Shown here one piece after another: positions 12,238 to 34,400 of a DNA stretch of 64,000 bases. Below the pieces are notes generated by a model. That model worked only from the letters and a program-made list of their open reading frames with translations. It was not told the origin of the DNA and did no database searches. A program made the position numbers and the translations under genes. Source of the stretch: Lotus japonicus. Its lineage: Eukaryota; Streptophyta; Magnoliopsida; Fabales; Fabaceae. The stretch spans positions 54,064,964 to 54,128,963 of the forward strand of contig NC_080044.1 of assembly GCF_012489685.1 (NCBI RefSeq), given 5' to 3'. Each line of letters begins with the position of its first letter. Positions within the stretch are counted from its first letter, which is position 1.

Positions 12238-12497
12238 GGAGAATCCAATTCAGAAAGGGGGTTGGCAACTGAAAGTCTGAAAAATTCACCAGAAAGCTCT
12301 AATGTCCGCATCAATGAGACTCAAGGAGCAAAACGTGATGATGGAGGAGTACGTTGCAGAACCAACACTTTAGTTTCCCTGCATTTCAGCTTGTTGATTT
12401 CCAGTTCTTTTGTGTAGTTTGTTTGTCGAAATCTGCAGTTCATGTAGTTTTCATGTTATTTTAGTTTGTTTGACTGTTTTGTAATCGACTCGTATTC

Positions 12498-12503
12498 AAT
12501 AAA
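12498..12503 (+). terminator. LTR polyadenylation signal
   Basis: TTCAATAAAATCC, 261 bp after the TATA box. Position and orientation fit the 3' end of element transcripts. Confidence 0.5.
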
Positions 12504-12655
12504 ATCCAGTTTCATCTGAGCTGCTTGTTATTGTCGAAAACACATTCATGTACACACAACACTTTGGCAAAGCGTTTTCTCAAAAGGACCCTGAAATCTA
12601 AACTTCCTTTAGTCGAACTAAGAGGATATTTGTTTACCAAAAATCAGTGTAAACA

Positions 12656-12949
12656 CTTTTATATTCTCATCAAGGTCTTAGTGGAGAAATGAAAATTTAA
12701 AAGATGTGAGTCCTTAACTTCAAATTTGTTCAACATTTCTTGTTTGAATAACTCATTCTCTTTATGTACTTTCTGAACATTGAATTCAATGTGCCATGCA
12801 TGTCTAGTGTATCTCCTTCAGTATTATTAGCGAACAGGGAGAACAAGTACTACAGTAATCAACTTTGTTGTCAAGTGTAGATAGAGAAATTTGCTAATAG
12901 TTGACTTCTATCAGTATATGTAAACTTAATGTCACTGAGAAATTTCCAT
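12656..12949. other. Gap between the retrotransposon and the TAR2-like stop codon
   Basis: AT-rich, no coding potential. It must contain the 3' UTR of the TAR2-like gene, which is read on the minus strand towards the LTR. No clear AATAAA on the minus strand was seen. Confidence 0.4.
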
Positions 12950-22735
<9,786 letters not shown>

Positions 22736-24004
22736 CTCAAACCTACGCAAAACACAGAACAAACTTTGTGAGGAAAAAACAGCTGAGGAAATTACAGGTC
22801 TTTGGTTTTATACTTGCTTTGAAAACCAGTCAACACAGATAACACTTACCTGTGATTGAAGTATATGGCAGCAATTAAAGTGTTTGGTGAAGTTAAAGCT
22901 TGTGGTTCCTGTTTGTCAGGGCTTAAATCCTGAAGCTAGAACAGTTACTGTTCTCTAATGAATGCATATTCTAATACCTGTTCAGAGTAAAACTAACTGC
23001 TGAGAAACTGAAGAATTTGTAGGATTCTTCTTTGTTTTTGTCTGGTTTCGTATGCCTAGCTTGGCTTCAGAAGAAGTGATGGAGAGTGGAACTTTTGAGC
23101 CCATCCACCCTTCAAAGTACTCAGAAACACTCTGCGGGTTTGGATGGCAATGGACAAACCATAAAATCGTTATAAAACCAAAAACATCGACACAAATTAA
23201 AAGCAGAAACTTAAAAAAAAAATTAATATTTAAGGGGCAGTATAATAAACAAATAATAAGTGGACTAAAAAAATTATTTTCCTATGTCAAACTGGTCAGC
23301 CACGACGACCAAGTTCAGAACTTTCACTCTTCTAATTAACTAGTTTAAGATATAGTTAAGTTGTTAAAATTAGGGTTAAGTCCACTTAAAAAAGACTAAA
23401 ATATCAAATGTCACCTAAATGACAAGTTGACAAACTATCAACTGTCTCTATAATGGATTAGACGTCCACTACATATATAGATTTGACTGAATTATAACCT
23501 AAGCACAATTCATTTTTTCTCTTATTACTCTTCTGAAGTTGAGTTTACTTGAGTGTTAGAATGTGTTTTACATGAATCATCATCATTGTAGATTTTTATT
23601 GCATGAATATGCACTAATTTGCATTTACCACCGTGCGGCACTACATTTGATTAGATGTTGGTCTAATTAATTTTTCATAAAATCAATTGGTGTCTTCTAT
23701 CGATAAATTGTAAATTCATTCAATTATCGTGTTTGATACACACCACTAAATCACGTAAAGACGTCAACACATGTTGAGTAGAAATTTTATTTTGTACAGT
23801 TTCATAGGAAAGTTCAATTTCCAAAAACCAATAAGTTTTTTATTTTGCGAGAACTCCTTCTCAACAATAAAGAAGTTTCGAGATTAGAATCCATTATGAG
23901 TAGAAATTTTATCATAAGATTTTTCAAAAAAAAAATTGGTAAAGCGAATGGAGATTGACACTCAAATGCTTTCTTTTATTAGAGCCATTAATTCCTTAAA
24001 TTGC

Positions 24005-24300
24005 AAAGTGTTATAGGAGTCGGTAAGACCGATTGACTCATTCACTGGACTTACCCTTGGACGATCACCCCCTAGACCGATCGCTCACTCTATCGATCAC
24101 CTCAAGAGTGGATAGCGCCAACTGGGAAGAGGATACAGATTTCCTCAACCATCCCACCGCTGAGTCTAGACCCCTGCTGCAGGGGCTAGGAGTGCAGCTC
24201 CAGATCTAGCTACTAGTTACTAGGAGCCCCTGGCCGTTGGATCTCTGAGCACAGTAGAGACCTCTGGGAGATTCAAAGTTTGATTTTACTCTATCGTATT
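24005..24300. other. GC-richer unexplained block
   Basis: About 300 bp with clearly higher GC than its surroundings. It contains CGATCACCCCCTAGACCG, the palindrome CCCCTGCTGCAGGGGC and GAGCCCCTGGCCGTTGG. No ORF, RNA fold or transposon end was identified. Confidence 0.4.
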
Positions 24301-26389
24301 AATGCAGCGTTGCATTCTTAGGAACGTGATATTTACAAGTTATGTTTTCTGAGCTTTATTCATCCATCAACCATGGTCATTTTACGCGCATCTCCATCAC
24401 CATCATACGTTTACACCACTCATTCATTTTTCATTAAAATATGAATTTCATAAGATAAAGTTAATTGATAAGTAAAGTAAAATCTAAAGATGTAATATTT
24501 ACCTTGAATAACATGATAATAATCTATTAAATTACTTAATACGGGTACCATACCAAAAAACAATTCAGAATACCACATAATTTACCTTTTTTGTTTTTAT
24601 TCCTTCAATATTGATTTTAATTTTTCTTTTAATTGATGTAGTGCAAATGCATGCTAACTCGTCCTGTTAAACTTGTTTTGCAGTTTGATTAAAATGAAAA
24701 AAACTACTCACATGCTACCTAAAGAATGACGTATATTACTCCATGGTGGAAGTAAAATACTCACGCAGTATCATCTCATCTCAGGTGGGGTGGTAATGGC
24801 AGTGGATCCATTAAAATGGTAATATTATTAAAGTTGGTACTAGTAATGTTCTTCCTAAATTTGAGTTAGAAGACGCTCTCAATTTCTTGTGACGCTCTCA
24901 ATTTCTGGTGGTGGTGCACGGTCTTAATGGTTCTTCCAACACGGTGGCATATAGCAGACATGGTAAGGGAACATACCTGACTACCTGTAAAGGAACTCTG
25001 ACGTTTAAGCCAATATTAGATCAAAGAGATAGATAAATTCAAAGTCATAGAAGAACAATGAATTAGTAAAAGAAGTAATGTTATGTAATATGAATGATCA
25101 AGCGTGTATTTATAGGCATCATGGTGTGAGTAACATTCGATACGTTGTGCCTTAAGAAGTCGTTGTGTATAGCTTTTGAGGTGATGATTACCATTGAGTA
25201 TCTTTTCCATTGTTAATAAATGTGTTGTAGTTCCGCTTGTTAACTATTGGATGAGATAAACCTCACTTTGGTTGTTCCAACTTGACCAATATGGTGTGTT
25301 CACTTAACTGTGGAACATTTGGACCGTCTAGGACGATATTGAGCATTATGGTCATTGCTATTGAAATATGAAGTGTTAAAACAAGACGTATTAATCTATC
25401 AAGAAGTGGAATCACTGTCGTTTATCTAGTTTCAACTAACACTTAGTAAAACTCGGATAAACTGGTTTTCCTAAATTAAAATCTATGGAGACATTTGAAT
25501 GACAATGTCTTAGCTCAAACTGTAATTTCTTTTTTTTTCCAGCTCGGAAAAATCATCTTCATAACATTTCTCAACAAGCTTACATATTTTCTCGTTATCC
25601 AATGATTTAAGAATTTTCCAAGGATTTAAAGTTGAACTAAGTATAAGAAATTACGTTGCCTCAACATTAAATCTTCTATTTAGTTCAGATAGTTGTAAAT
25701 TAATTGTTGAATAAAATATATTTATTCTACAAAGTTTGTGAAGGATGACAATAGAAAAAGTTATAAAAAGAGACAATGAGTAATATGAATTTCCACAAAA
25801 AAAATACTTATAATCGGTAAAATACTAAAAAAATTTGGGGGATGTGGCCCCTGCCTAACCCTGTTGGATACGCCCTTGTGATCGTATCTCTAATCACTTC
25901 ATATTTCTCTCCAATAGTCTACATACACGTAAAAAGTGGTGTTAAAATGAAACTCAAGATGTAATTTGTTAGGGAGTCTATCTCATTACTATATTAATGA
26001 TGAAATTAAAAAGAACAATGTTGTGTGAAGCCTAAACAATTTATTACTCGCCAAAAAATTCAGAAATTTTACGCAAGTTGTGAACAGTGAGGTCCAGCTT
26101 TGGGCATGAAATTATGAGAGAGTTTCATGCCTTTTGCTGTCACTTTAATTAAGCCACTCTCCTTTCTCCTTCCATTCATTCTTTCCCTCTCAGGAATTAA
26201 GATGAAAGGGATAACACAACTGCATTCCTAGAGAACAAAGGGCCTGGACCTATAGCAGATCTTGGGTCCACCAAATCAGCCCCTCTCAATGGAGGCGCAC
26301 AGGCCCTGGACCAATTTGATTATGGCCACCATTGAGTATTGCAAGCTCAAGCACGCCAATCTTGGCAGAATTTTTTATTGAAGAATAAT

Positions 26390-26668
26390 TTTTTTCCAAA
26401 ATATATGATAAAATCATTCAAAAGTCATTTATCTAATAGTTTAAGATTTTTGGATAATTAATTTATGGCATGGTATCAGAGTCTCTGTGACTAAATGATC
26501 TAGAGTTTGACTCTTGTTGCTTTTTTTTTGAAACTTTGTTGCTTTTGTTATTCTAATAAAGAGTGGAATTTAAGTCTATGGTAAGTGAGATTGTGCTTTA
26601 TACATGCTTTAAACCTAAGTGAGCTCTTACGTTAGGGGTATGTTAGAAATATAATATAAAATTATTTA
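26390..26668 (+). mobile_element. Small LTR-retroelement remnant with primer-binding site (TRIM-like)
   Basis: ATGGTATCAGAGTCTC (26466-26481) matches the usual initiator-Met tRNA primer site. About 165 bp later TGTTAGAAATATAATAT begins (26641), like an LTR start. The sequence before the primer site resembles an LTR end (GGATAATTAATTTATGGCA). The spacing implies a very short internal region. Borders are unclear. Confidence 0.4.
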
Positions 26669-27135
26669 GAGAGAATAAGATTGGAAAAGTAGAGAGATGA
26701 AGAGAAAATGAGTGAAATTGAAATGTGAATGAATAATAATTCTTTTTAAATAATCAAACTTCCCGTCACAACATATTTAGTTTCACGTTTAAATCTCTCA
26801 AGCCTACCAATAAGGACACCTTAGTTGGGTTTGATGGATGTGAAAGTCTTTTCCTCCAATCATACTCTTTTATTTCCTTAAAAAATGTGGCTTTTTTCTT
26901 TAATAGAGAATATGATAAGAAAAGTAGAGAGATGATGAGAAAATGAGTGAAATTGAGATGTGAATGAATAATAATCCTTTTTAAATAACCAAATTTCCCG
27001 TAAAATATTTAGTTTCACGTTTAAATCTCTCAAACCTACCAATTAGGACACCTCAGCTGGGTTTGATCGATGTGAAAGTATTTTCCTCCAATCATACTCT
27101 TTTATTTCCTTAAAAATTGTGACTTTTTTTTCATT
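26668..27135. repeat. Tandem duplication, two units of about 235 bp
   Basis: The tract from GAGAATAAGATTGG to CTTAAAAAATGTGGC is repeated directly from about 26904. Both copies share GAGAAAATGAGTGAAATTG, TTTAGTTTCACGTTTAAATC and CCTCCAATCATACTC, at roughly 90% identity. Confidence 0.75.
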
Positions 27136-29515
27136 GAATGTGTGGTAATGTGAATTAAAAATTTATCTAAATACTCACTGAATGTGTGAAAATACTGAAG
27201 AATTTCTAGATTTGATCCCGACACAATACTATCGAAGGAGAGACAAAGAGTCTTATATGTGATCATGACTAAATCTCAATTCCAAAATTGTGGTAGTCCA
27301 AAAGCGACAAAATAGCGGGTGGTTTATACCAAAGAAAATCTGTGAACCCAAGAATTGATTTTAAAGATGCAATTAATTTGAATTGAGTTTAGGTTTAACA
27401 TTGGTGCCATCAATACGGGTTGCTGTCTCCTCCCCAACTCCCAACCAGTGGTCCACTATCTTAGACATTTGTGAAATTTAAACTTAACATAACAAACAAA
27501 CCCTTTGATTCGGTATTTGTTTTTAACCATCATCATGTTCTTATTCTCAAGTTGCTCACACGCCTTTACTCTGTATTCTATAAACTTCAGTTCCCATACT
27601 CACACTGGGATCCAGCATGGCAAATTGTTACTTATTCCACTTGGGGTACTCTAGCTCAAACTTTATTTTAATGGCCTTTGAATAGTTCTTTAATCCAGTG
27701 ACACTGTACAAGTAATTAATTTAAAATATACAATGTATTCATATGTAAAATGACTAACAACTTACAAATCGTGTAAAGATGATACAAATATCGTCTGAAA
27801 TCTAATGACATCGAAGAAGAAGCTTCAAAAAAGGAATATTGGTCACAAACAACACTAGGCAATCATGGCTCCCTTGAGTTGGGTATGTGACATCCTCGTT
27901 GTCCAGTCAAATAGCTACTGATTAGAATGCTTTATTAGCTATTGGGTTAATCTCACGTGGCTAATACATCTGGCATGAGCATAAACATTCTTGAAAAAGG
28001 AAAAGAGAATACATAAAGTGGAGTTCAATTCATGAACTCAATCGAAAGATTCATTTCATGATTAATTAGTTTATTGAACTCATCTTTTCAGAAATTCAAA
28101 TATCATAAGAATATTCCTTATTCCACAAACTATGCAGTTGTTTTTATTTCTTTAGTGGAACGTGCATCTTAGTTAGACTTTGCATCATGAGATTCTGTAG
28201 CCACTTATATGGAAGGCGTTGAAAAGAAAATCCAAAACTCCTGTGTTTTCATTAATTCAGAGAGCACCACCCATGTTAGTGAAAGTTCTTTTATTCCAAC
28301 AATAGGAAATGTTCAAAGATTTTATATTGATCACCAATATAATCCACATTCTCATTTTCAAGCACTTTCAGAGAGACTTTGAATCTTTGATGTCATCTTT
28401 TTCTTTTTATATTGGCCTTGACTTTAAAATTCTACATTAAAGTAATAAAATTTCCAATTAGTAGGTGGGTTGAAATAATGGTTGGTTCGGTACTTTGCCC
28501 CTTAAATAAGTGATTAGTAATTTTAATTTTAATTCTTGTGAATGAAAAAAATTTATTGGTCTGCTTCTACCACTTAGTACGTTGACTTGGGGTAAAGAAT
28601 TAATCTAACCACTATTGACTGGGAATATTAGTAAAGAAAAATAAAAGTAATAAAGTTTCCACTCCTATTCTTCATGACTTTGAGCCGTATTAATGACAAG
28701 GACAACCATGTTAAATATCTTTTCCACTCCTATGATTAAGATTTAAGTAGCAGTTCAATTAGATCTCTAGAATTATATTTTAGGCATAACCAGTGCCATC
28801 ATCTCGACTGGCTAAGGTAAGTATAGGTAAGCTGTAAAGAAGACCTAAACTTACAAGTGCCTAATTTTTTGGGTCCCATTACATCAATGCATCAAATTGA
28901 CATGTTAAATCACTTTCTGCCAAGTGTAAATCAGTGATTAAGATTCAAAGCTTTCTACTTTTCCACGGTCAAAATGGCAAGAAATAGACCATAGATTTCC
29001 AGAACAGACAAAAAGGATACTTGGATAAAAAACCAAGTTGGGTTGTTTTTCTTTTGCCAATTCCAGATTTTGATCAATGACATCAAGCCAACCCTTCCCA
29101 AGACTAAGGTAGAGAGACACATGATGCTTCTACCATGTTTGGATAAGTTCTCTTTTTCCAAAATCAATTCTGAAACACAGAAATTACTTACAGAAATTTT
29201 CCTTGAAATTGATTCTGACTATAGAATCAATTATATAAGAATTTCCAAACATCTAAAACTGTTTCCACTCAAACATTGTGGGCATGCGGCAAGGTCAGTT
29301 CACTGGTTGCTTTTGATGTGTTGAGCAGAACACTGCAATCTGAGCACTTATTTATTTTGCATCCACTAAAAACAAGTTCTTAGTGAGTTTCATAGCAATC
29401 TCGCACATTGAGCAACAAACTATTAACAACTCAAATATATTACAGTAAATATAACCTTGGGAGCCAATTGTCTCTATGTGCACCCCAAATGTTGAGGTAA
29501 CTATCACATTCACAC

Positions 29516-30689
29516 AGGGCCGGCCCAACCGTAAGTGAGGCCTAAAGCGAACTTTAAAGTGAGGCCTAAGTGATGAATTTTTGCTTACAAAATTTTTTTT
29601 ATTAATTATTTTATTTAAATTTTATTTTTCGAGCTTTTTGAGATGCAAAATCATTTTTTAAATTATCACAATCAATTTGTATTGCATCCAATTCCAATTA
29701 GTTAGTACTTTACGGTCCTTTTATATTGTAGAAAAAAGAAATTTTTATTGTATCAAAACTCAACATAACCATGAAACCATCACAGCAAAAAGGTTAGAGT
29801 GTAACTACTTACAATAAAGGAAGTTTTGTCTTCCTATTGATCTTCTCTAGTTCTTCTCAATGGCTAATCAAAGAAAAAATAAGTTATGGAGGAGTATTCT
29901 TTTACAAAGGATATGAGAGTTTGAGAGACAAAGACTTTATTTTTTTCCCTTTGAGGCTTTGAGAAACTGAGAGAGTGACAGAGAAAGTAGAAATGTTATT
30001 AGGATTTAATTGAGAGAAAATGGGAGGTTAGAGAATAAAAGGTGAAGAAAAAGATTAGGTAACATCAATTAAGAGCATTTCCAATGGTAGTATCTAATGT
30101 TAAATACATACTCATATGAGTATCTATTACCATTGGAGTACATATTCAATTCCAACATGACAAAAATGAGTATGTGAGAATAGATACTCTACACTAGACC
30201 TGAAAAATGAATTTGTATTTATTACAAGGACTTACAATTAATATAATTAGATTAAAATGGAGATAAATATTAAAATATATAAATACGATTTTTTTTACGT
30301 TAAAAATATACAAATGTGATGTTGATTGTGGGATCCATTATAAAAACTTTTAAGAGTTGTTGGGTTGGAGTAAAAAATTCATAAAGTGGTGTAGATGACG
30401 TGGCACTATGGAGAATTATAAAAAATGAAGTGTAGATATTTTAGTGAGTATGATGAATGTAGATGCTCTAATTGTCGATTAAGACTGCTAATTTCTAGTA
30501 ATTATCAATAAAGGTTTTTTGAGAAAAATTAGGGAAGAAACTACTAACAAAGTGGCAGGTAATGGTGAGTAATAGTATTTTTTTTAGGCCTTATTTGTAA
30601 AAATATGAGGCCTTTTTTACTTTGAAAAAAAATATTTTTTTTAGGCCTAAAGCTCTTGCTTGGATCGCTTGACTCTTGGGCCGACCCTG
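29516..30689. mobile_element. hAT-like element, non-autonomous
   Basis: Ends CAGGGCCGGCCCAA and TTGGGCCGACCCTG are inverted repeats. The 8-bp ATTCACAC flanks both sides (29508-29515 and 30690-30697), with the last base of the left copy shared with the terminal C. No transposase frame. A Tourist-like MITE sits inside it. Confidence 0.7.
30073..30468. mobile_element. Tourist/Harbinger-like MITE nested in the hAT-like element
   Basis: Begins GAGCATTTCCAATGG and ends with the near-complement GTAGATGCTC. Flanked by TAA on both sides (30070-30072 and 30469-30471), the 3-bp duplication expected for PIF/Harbinger elements. 396 bp, non-coding. Confidence 0.65.
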
Positions 30690-30984
30690 ATTCACACCTG
30701 TCTCATCATGAACATTAACTGGTCTAACACCCCCTCTAGCAACCAAAAGCCAATAAATGATAGCCTCACTAGTCACTACTACTTGTCTCATTAATTTGGA
30801 CTCCTGCGCCCTTAATAAAGACCAATTCCTAATTAAAAACTGCATTGTCATATTTTCATCTTTGAATCTCAAAATCAGTAACGTTAGTAAATATGGATCT
30901 GCCGATCAGGTAGATATTTCTGTCTCAGTTCTGAACGTTATTAATGTAGCCTGAGGTATCCGTCAGTCAAAATGTTGTTTAGGT

Positions 30985-31160
30985 TGATTCTAACTTACAA
31001 GTCTCACATTGCTTAGATTGGTGAAAACAAAGTCCAATACTGCATATAGACTCTAATCCTTTGTTACCAATGCATGAGCACCATTGAACACTTTAAGCTT
31101 GCATTTTTTAGATATGGTCTAAAGTATTTGTTTTAGGGAGTGTGTACTGAGGTCATAATT
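30985..31160 (+). repeat. LTR-like fragment with USE-like motif
   Basis: AGTCTCACATTGCTTAGATT, then a CATATAG box about 31 bp later and CACTTTAAGCTTGCA. It resembles the LTR of the 45-48 kb element. No partner LTR nearby. Confidence 0.4.
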
Positions 31161-31490
31161 GTGCTCCTGCTTTTAATTTATCTATCATTTCCCAACAAAT
31201 ATAACCAAACAACAGAAAAGTAAAGCTTTGTTTTTTATAAGCAAAACTGTGTTCATTGCTAGCACGGGGGTGCTAGAACCCAGATACAATGAGAACTAAG
31301 AAAGAAGCTTAGTATCAATACAAAGACAATAACCAGAGTGTTTATATGGACAATACTTAGACTCAAACAACTTACTTTTAATTGTTTAGGGATTTACATA
31401 TACTACCAGTCACAAAGTTTTTTACAACAATCTAATGTTGAATAGGAGTACCATGTGTCTACAAGAGTCTTCTTGACACAAAATCAAGGT

Positions 31491-34400
31491 TTAGAATAAA
31501 TACTCAACCACAGACAACCTTGAAGAACCAGGCCATGGGACTTGGAGCTTCACCATGCTATCACCATAATCAAATTCAACAAGCTCTCCATCAATCTTAC
31601 AACTGACTGGCTTCTCTGATGCAAATACCTTCATTTCTCCATGTCCCTTCACCCCAATCCTCACCAAGTTGTCCTGTTTATCAAATTCCACTGACAGAAT
31701 TGATCCCCCAGAATTGAGCATGTTAACCAATCCAATGGGAGCAAATTGGATTGAATTTTTGGGCAGCACAACCACAGGAGAAACGGTCAATAGCTCAAAA
31801 CTAAAAGGCTCAAGTGAAACTTGCTCACACTCTGTGTACTTGAGGAAAATCAACTTGTCATCCTTAAACATGTACACAGCAAAGACTTCTACCCCTTTGG
31901 TGCAAATTGGGTTTTTCCCTTTGCTCCATTCAATGTCTTTAGGACTTGCAAAGCATGTCACAGAATGTGAGCAATCAGAGGCACTCTTGTTTCGCCGCGT
32001 CTCAGGGCACCACCCTCCTCCTTGGCAATTGAACAAACCCAAAACCCCACTATACTGCAATTAGCAAAGAAAAACACAAAAATGAGACTAAAGGTTAAGA
32101 CTTTAGTGTAGTCAAAATCGGCTCATATATTTCGACAATATCAGATAGCAAAGATAAACTTAAAATTTATGAAACCTCATAATCTAAATTCAAATACTGG
32201 CAAATTGGATTTGAGTTCTCTGTAGTCCAGATTAGTTCATATATTTCATCAAGATTAGCAAAGATAAACTTTAAGAGTTGTCCAGTCTTGATCGAACAGC
32301 TCACATCCATTAACTGTGTGAATTGATGAATTGTAGGGAATACAAATTCAAATTACTAACAATAATATGACAAGGCACAAATAGGACTTATATTATCTTA
32401 CTTTGTTGAGGTTCCAAATTTTAAGCATGGTTTTGCCATCATGTAAAGGGTCTTCAAATAAGCAATCTCTGGTGGGAAGTGCATAATGTTGGCACCTCAA
32501 AATGGAGCCATCAGGCAGAACCAGCTTCTTAAGCAACTTGAAGTTGTGGCTCCCGACAGAGTCACTTACATAAACCGGTCCGCCAGAAATGGCACGAGAA
32601 GCGGCATGGAATTCGGCGCATGCATGATCAGATTGGAACATATCCCAATCCGGGTGGACAAAGTTTCCCATCCACAAGCTGTTGTAGGCGCAGTGCACCA
32701 TGTGACACCCTTGCAGCCAATACGTGCCGTTTGGATCTCCGGCCGGGTCAGTGCACCAAAAATCATCCCCTGCATGAATGAATGGATAAATCTATAAACA
32801 CTGATTGCAGTCACAGCAGTATTAGACACTCACAAGTCATTGTAATTAGTAAGGACTAAGGAGATTGAGTTAGTTATTCGGTTATTGGTTAGTTACACAG
32901 TTAGATGCTAAGTTAGTTATTCATGTGATCAAAACAACACTTGTATATATTGTTTGAAGATTTACCAACTCGTCCAAATGATATTGTTTCTGTGCCAAGG
33001 AACATGAAATCATTGCACTGTTGCATGCTGGAAATAACACCGTGGCCTTTGAAATGCTTCCTCACCGAATCAGTGAGTGCTTTGTAGTATGCTTTCGCAA
33101 GTTCAACACGACCACCATATTCCTCTGAGACCATCTCTAGAACCTGTCACATGAAAATTAATAAAATAGTAATCAGTACTCTTTTTTAATTGCACGAGAA
33201 CAAAATAAGTAGTACTCTGATCTGATTTTCTGAATCTGTCTCTCTGTGTCTCTCTTTCTGATTCTCAAGAATTTTAAATGGTACTCTTCTAAATCACACT
33301 AAGTAAATATGGAGTTAAATCATCCTAATTTAGGTGGTCAAGTAATATTTTGACATTGTTTTGAGAAATTTCAGCTCATGTCACAGTGCTAAAATATCAC
33401 TAACGACCTAAGGCTAAGTACTTTGGGTGATTTACCGAAGCTCTTCTTAAACACATCAAAGTACTAACATCTGAGATGCAGCTCATTTTTTTCTTCACCT
33501 CTCTCGGAAGTCATACGAAAAAATATTGATAGACATATACTGTGACATTCTTTAGACATATTATTTTATGACGGTTTTTAACCGCTAAAAAGTGTTGTGG
33601 TGGTTAAAAACTATCATGAAGTCATATGTCTCAATGATGTCTCATGAAAAGTGTATGTCTATGTATCATTACATTAAGTCATTACTCATCATTATATTAC
33701 ATCTATTTCCTCTTTAATTTTAATTTGGGTGTCACAATCATTCTCCTAAACTAAAACACGAAAAACTAAGGGAGTTGACGAAGTGGTTCAACACTTCATC
33801 ATTTAAGCAATTGGTTTGGGGGTTCCATTCCAAACTCTTGTGAATGGAAAAAGTTCATTGGTCAACCCCTACAGCTTAGTGCGCTGACTGTGTGGCGGAA
33901 GATTAATCTCATGGTTATCGTTTGTGAGGATACTTTGACTAAAACATAAAAAAAAAATATTAAAACCTGAATAACAACAAAGTGTCGGTCTAGTAATAAC
34001 CAAGTTAGACCCTTGTAAGAGTGTTAACACAAGCTCGACCCCCGCAAAAGTCATTTTTCCGAATAGGTGAGAACATCGGTGAAAGACAACATAATATAGC
34101 CAGCTTTATATATTTTCTGGGCCCAAAGCCAGCTCCATGTAGATGCCCAGTCCCGAAAAAACATTTATTTGATTAATCCATTCAAATAAAAAAAAGTCTG
34201 AATCCCTCATGTTATGCCTCTCGGCCCAAAGGTTAGAGCCCAAGCTCACCTCACAAATATTTGACTTTGCTATAGATGTTGTCATGTTGCCAAAACAGAA
34301 ATATTTATCATGGGAAAATCTCTGGCTTTGCCAACCAGTTGTACTACCCTTTTGGGTTATGGGCCTGGCCCATGTTATTAATGATATGCTTACCTTTGAC

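Larger units (their letters stand above)
1..12655 (+). mobile_element. Ty3/gypsy LTR retrotransposon, Tat/Ogre-like, 5' end outside window
   Basis: The order gag, protease, RT, RNase H, second RNase H, integrase is seen on the plus strand, followed by about 5.5 kb holding two minus-strand genes and then a 3' LTR. A second RNase H and extra ORFs between integrase and the 3' LTR are known hallmarks of the Tat lineage of Ty3/gypsy elements (Grande-type elements also carry antisense ORFs). The 5' LTR and primer-binding site are not in the window, because gag is already open at base 3. The visible part is 12.65 kb, so the complete element is larger. It ends 294 bp past the stop codon of the TAR2-like gene. 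The target-site duplication cannot be checked; the five bases after the LTR are CTTTT. Confidence 0.9.
11867..12655 (+). repeat. 3' LTR of the gypsy element
   Basis: Starts TGTTGG and ends TGTAAACA, so the ends form the short inverted repeat TGTT/AACA. Length 789 bp. It is preceded by a G-rich run (11856-11862) that may be part of the polypurine tract. Inside are a TATA box (12230-12237) and an AATAAA signal (12498-12503) in the plus orientation, as expected for U3-R-U5. The partner 5' LTR is outside the window, so the borders rest on the end motifs only. Confidence 0.7.
22736..31490. other. Intergenic region between TAR2-like and raffinose synthase genes
   Basis: No host gene recognised in 8.7 kb on either strand; open frames are all under 100 codons and without family resemblance. 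The first few hundred bases contain the TAR2-like promoter and 5' UTR, where no clear TATA box was seen. The identifiable contents are an LTR remnant (26.4 kb), a tandem duplication (26.7-27.1 kb), a hAT-like element (29.5-30.7 kb) and an LTR-like fragment (31.0 kb). Confidence 0.6.

Noticed and set aside
11741..12272. Small ORFs around the 3' LTR start
   Set aside because: They cross the LTR border and have no conserved motif.
23052..23339. 95-codon ORF upstream of the TAR2-like gene
   Set aside because: Low-complexity Lys/Ile/Asn-rich second half, no homology recognised; lies in the presumed promoter region.
33540..33640. Inverted GGTTTTTAACC/GGTTAAAAAC motif as a MITE
   Set aside because: The arms are very short and no target duplication is visible.
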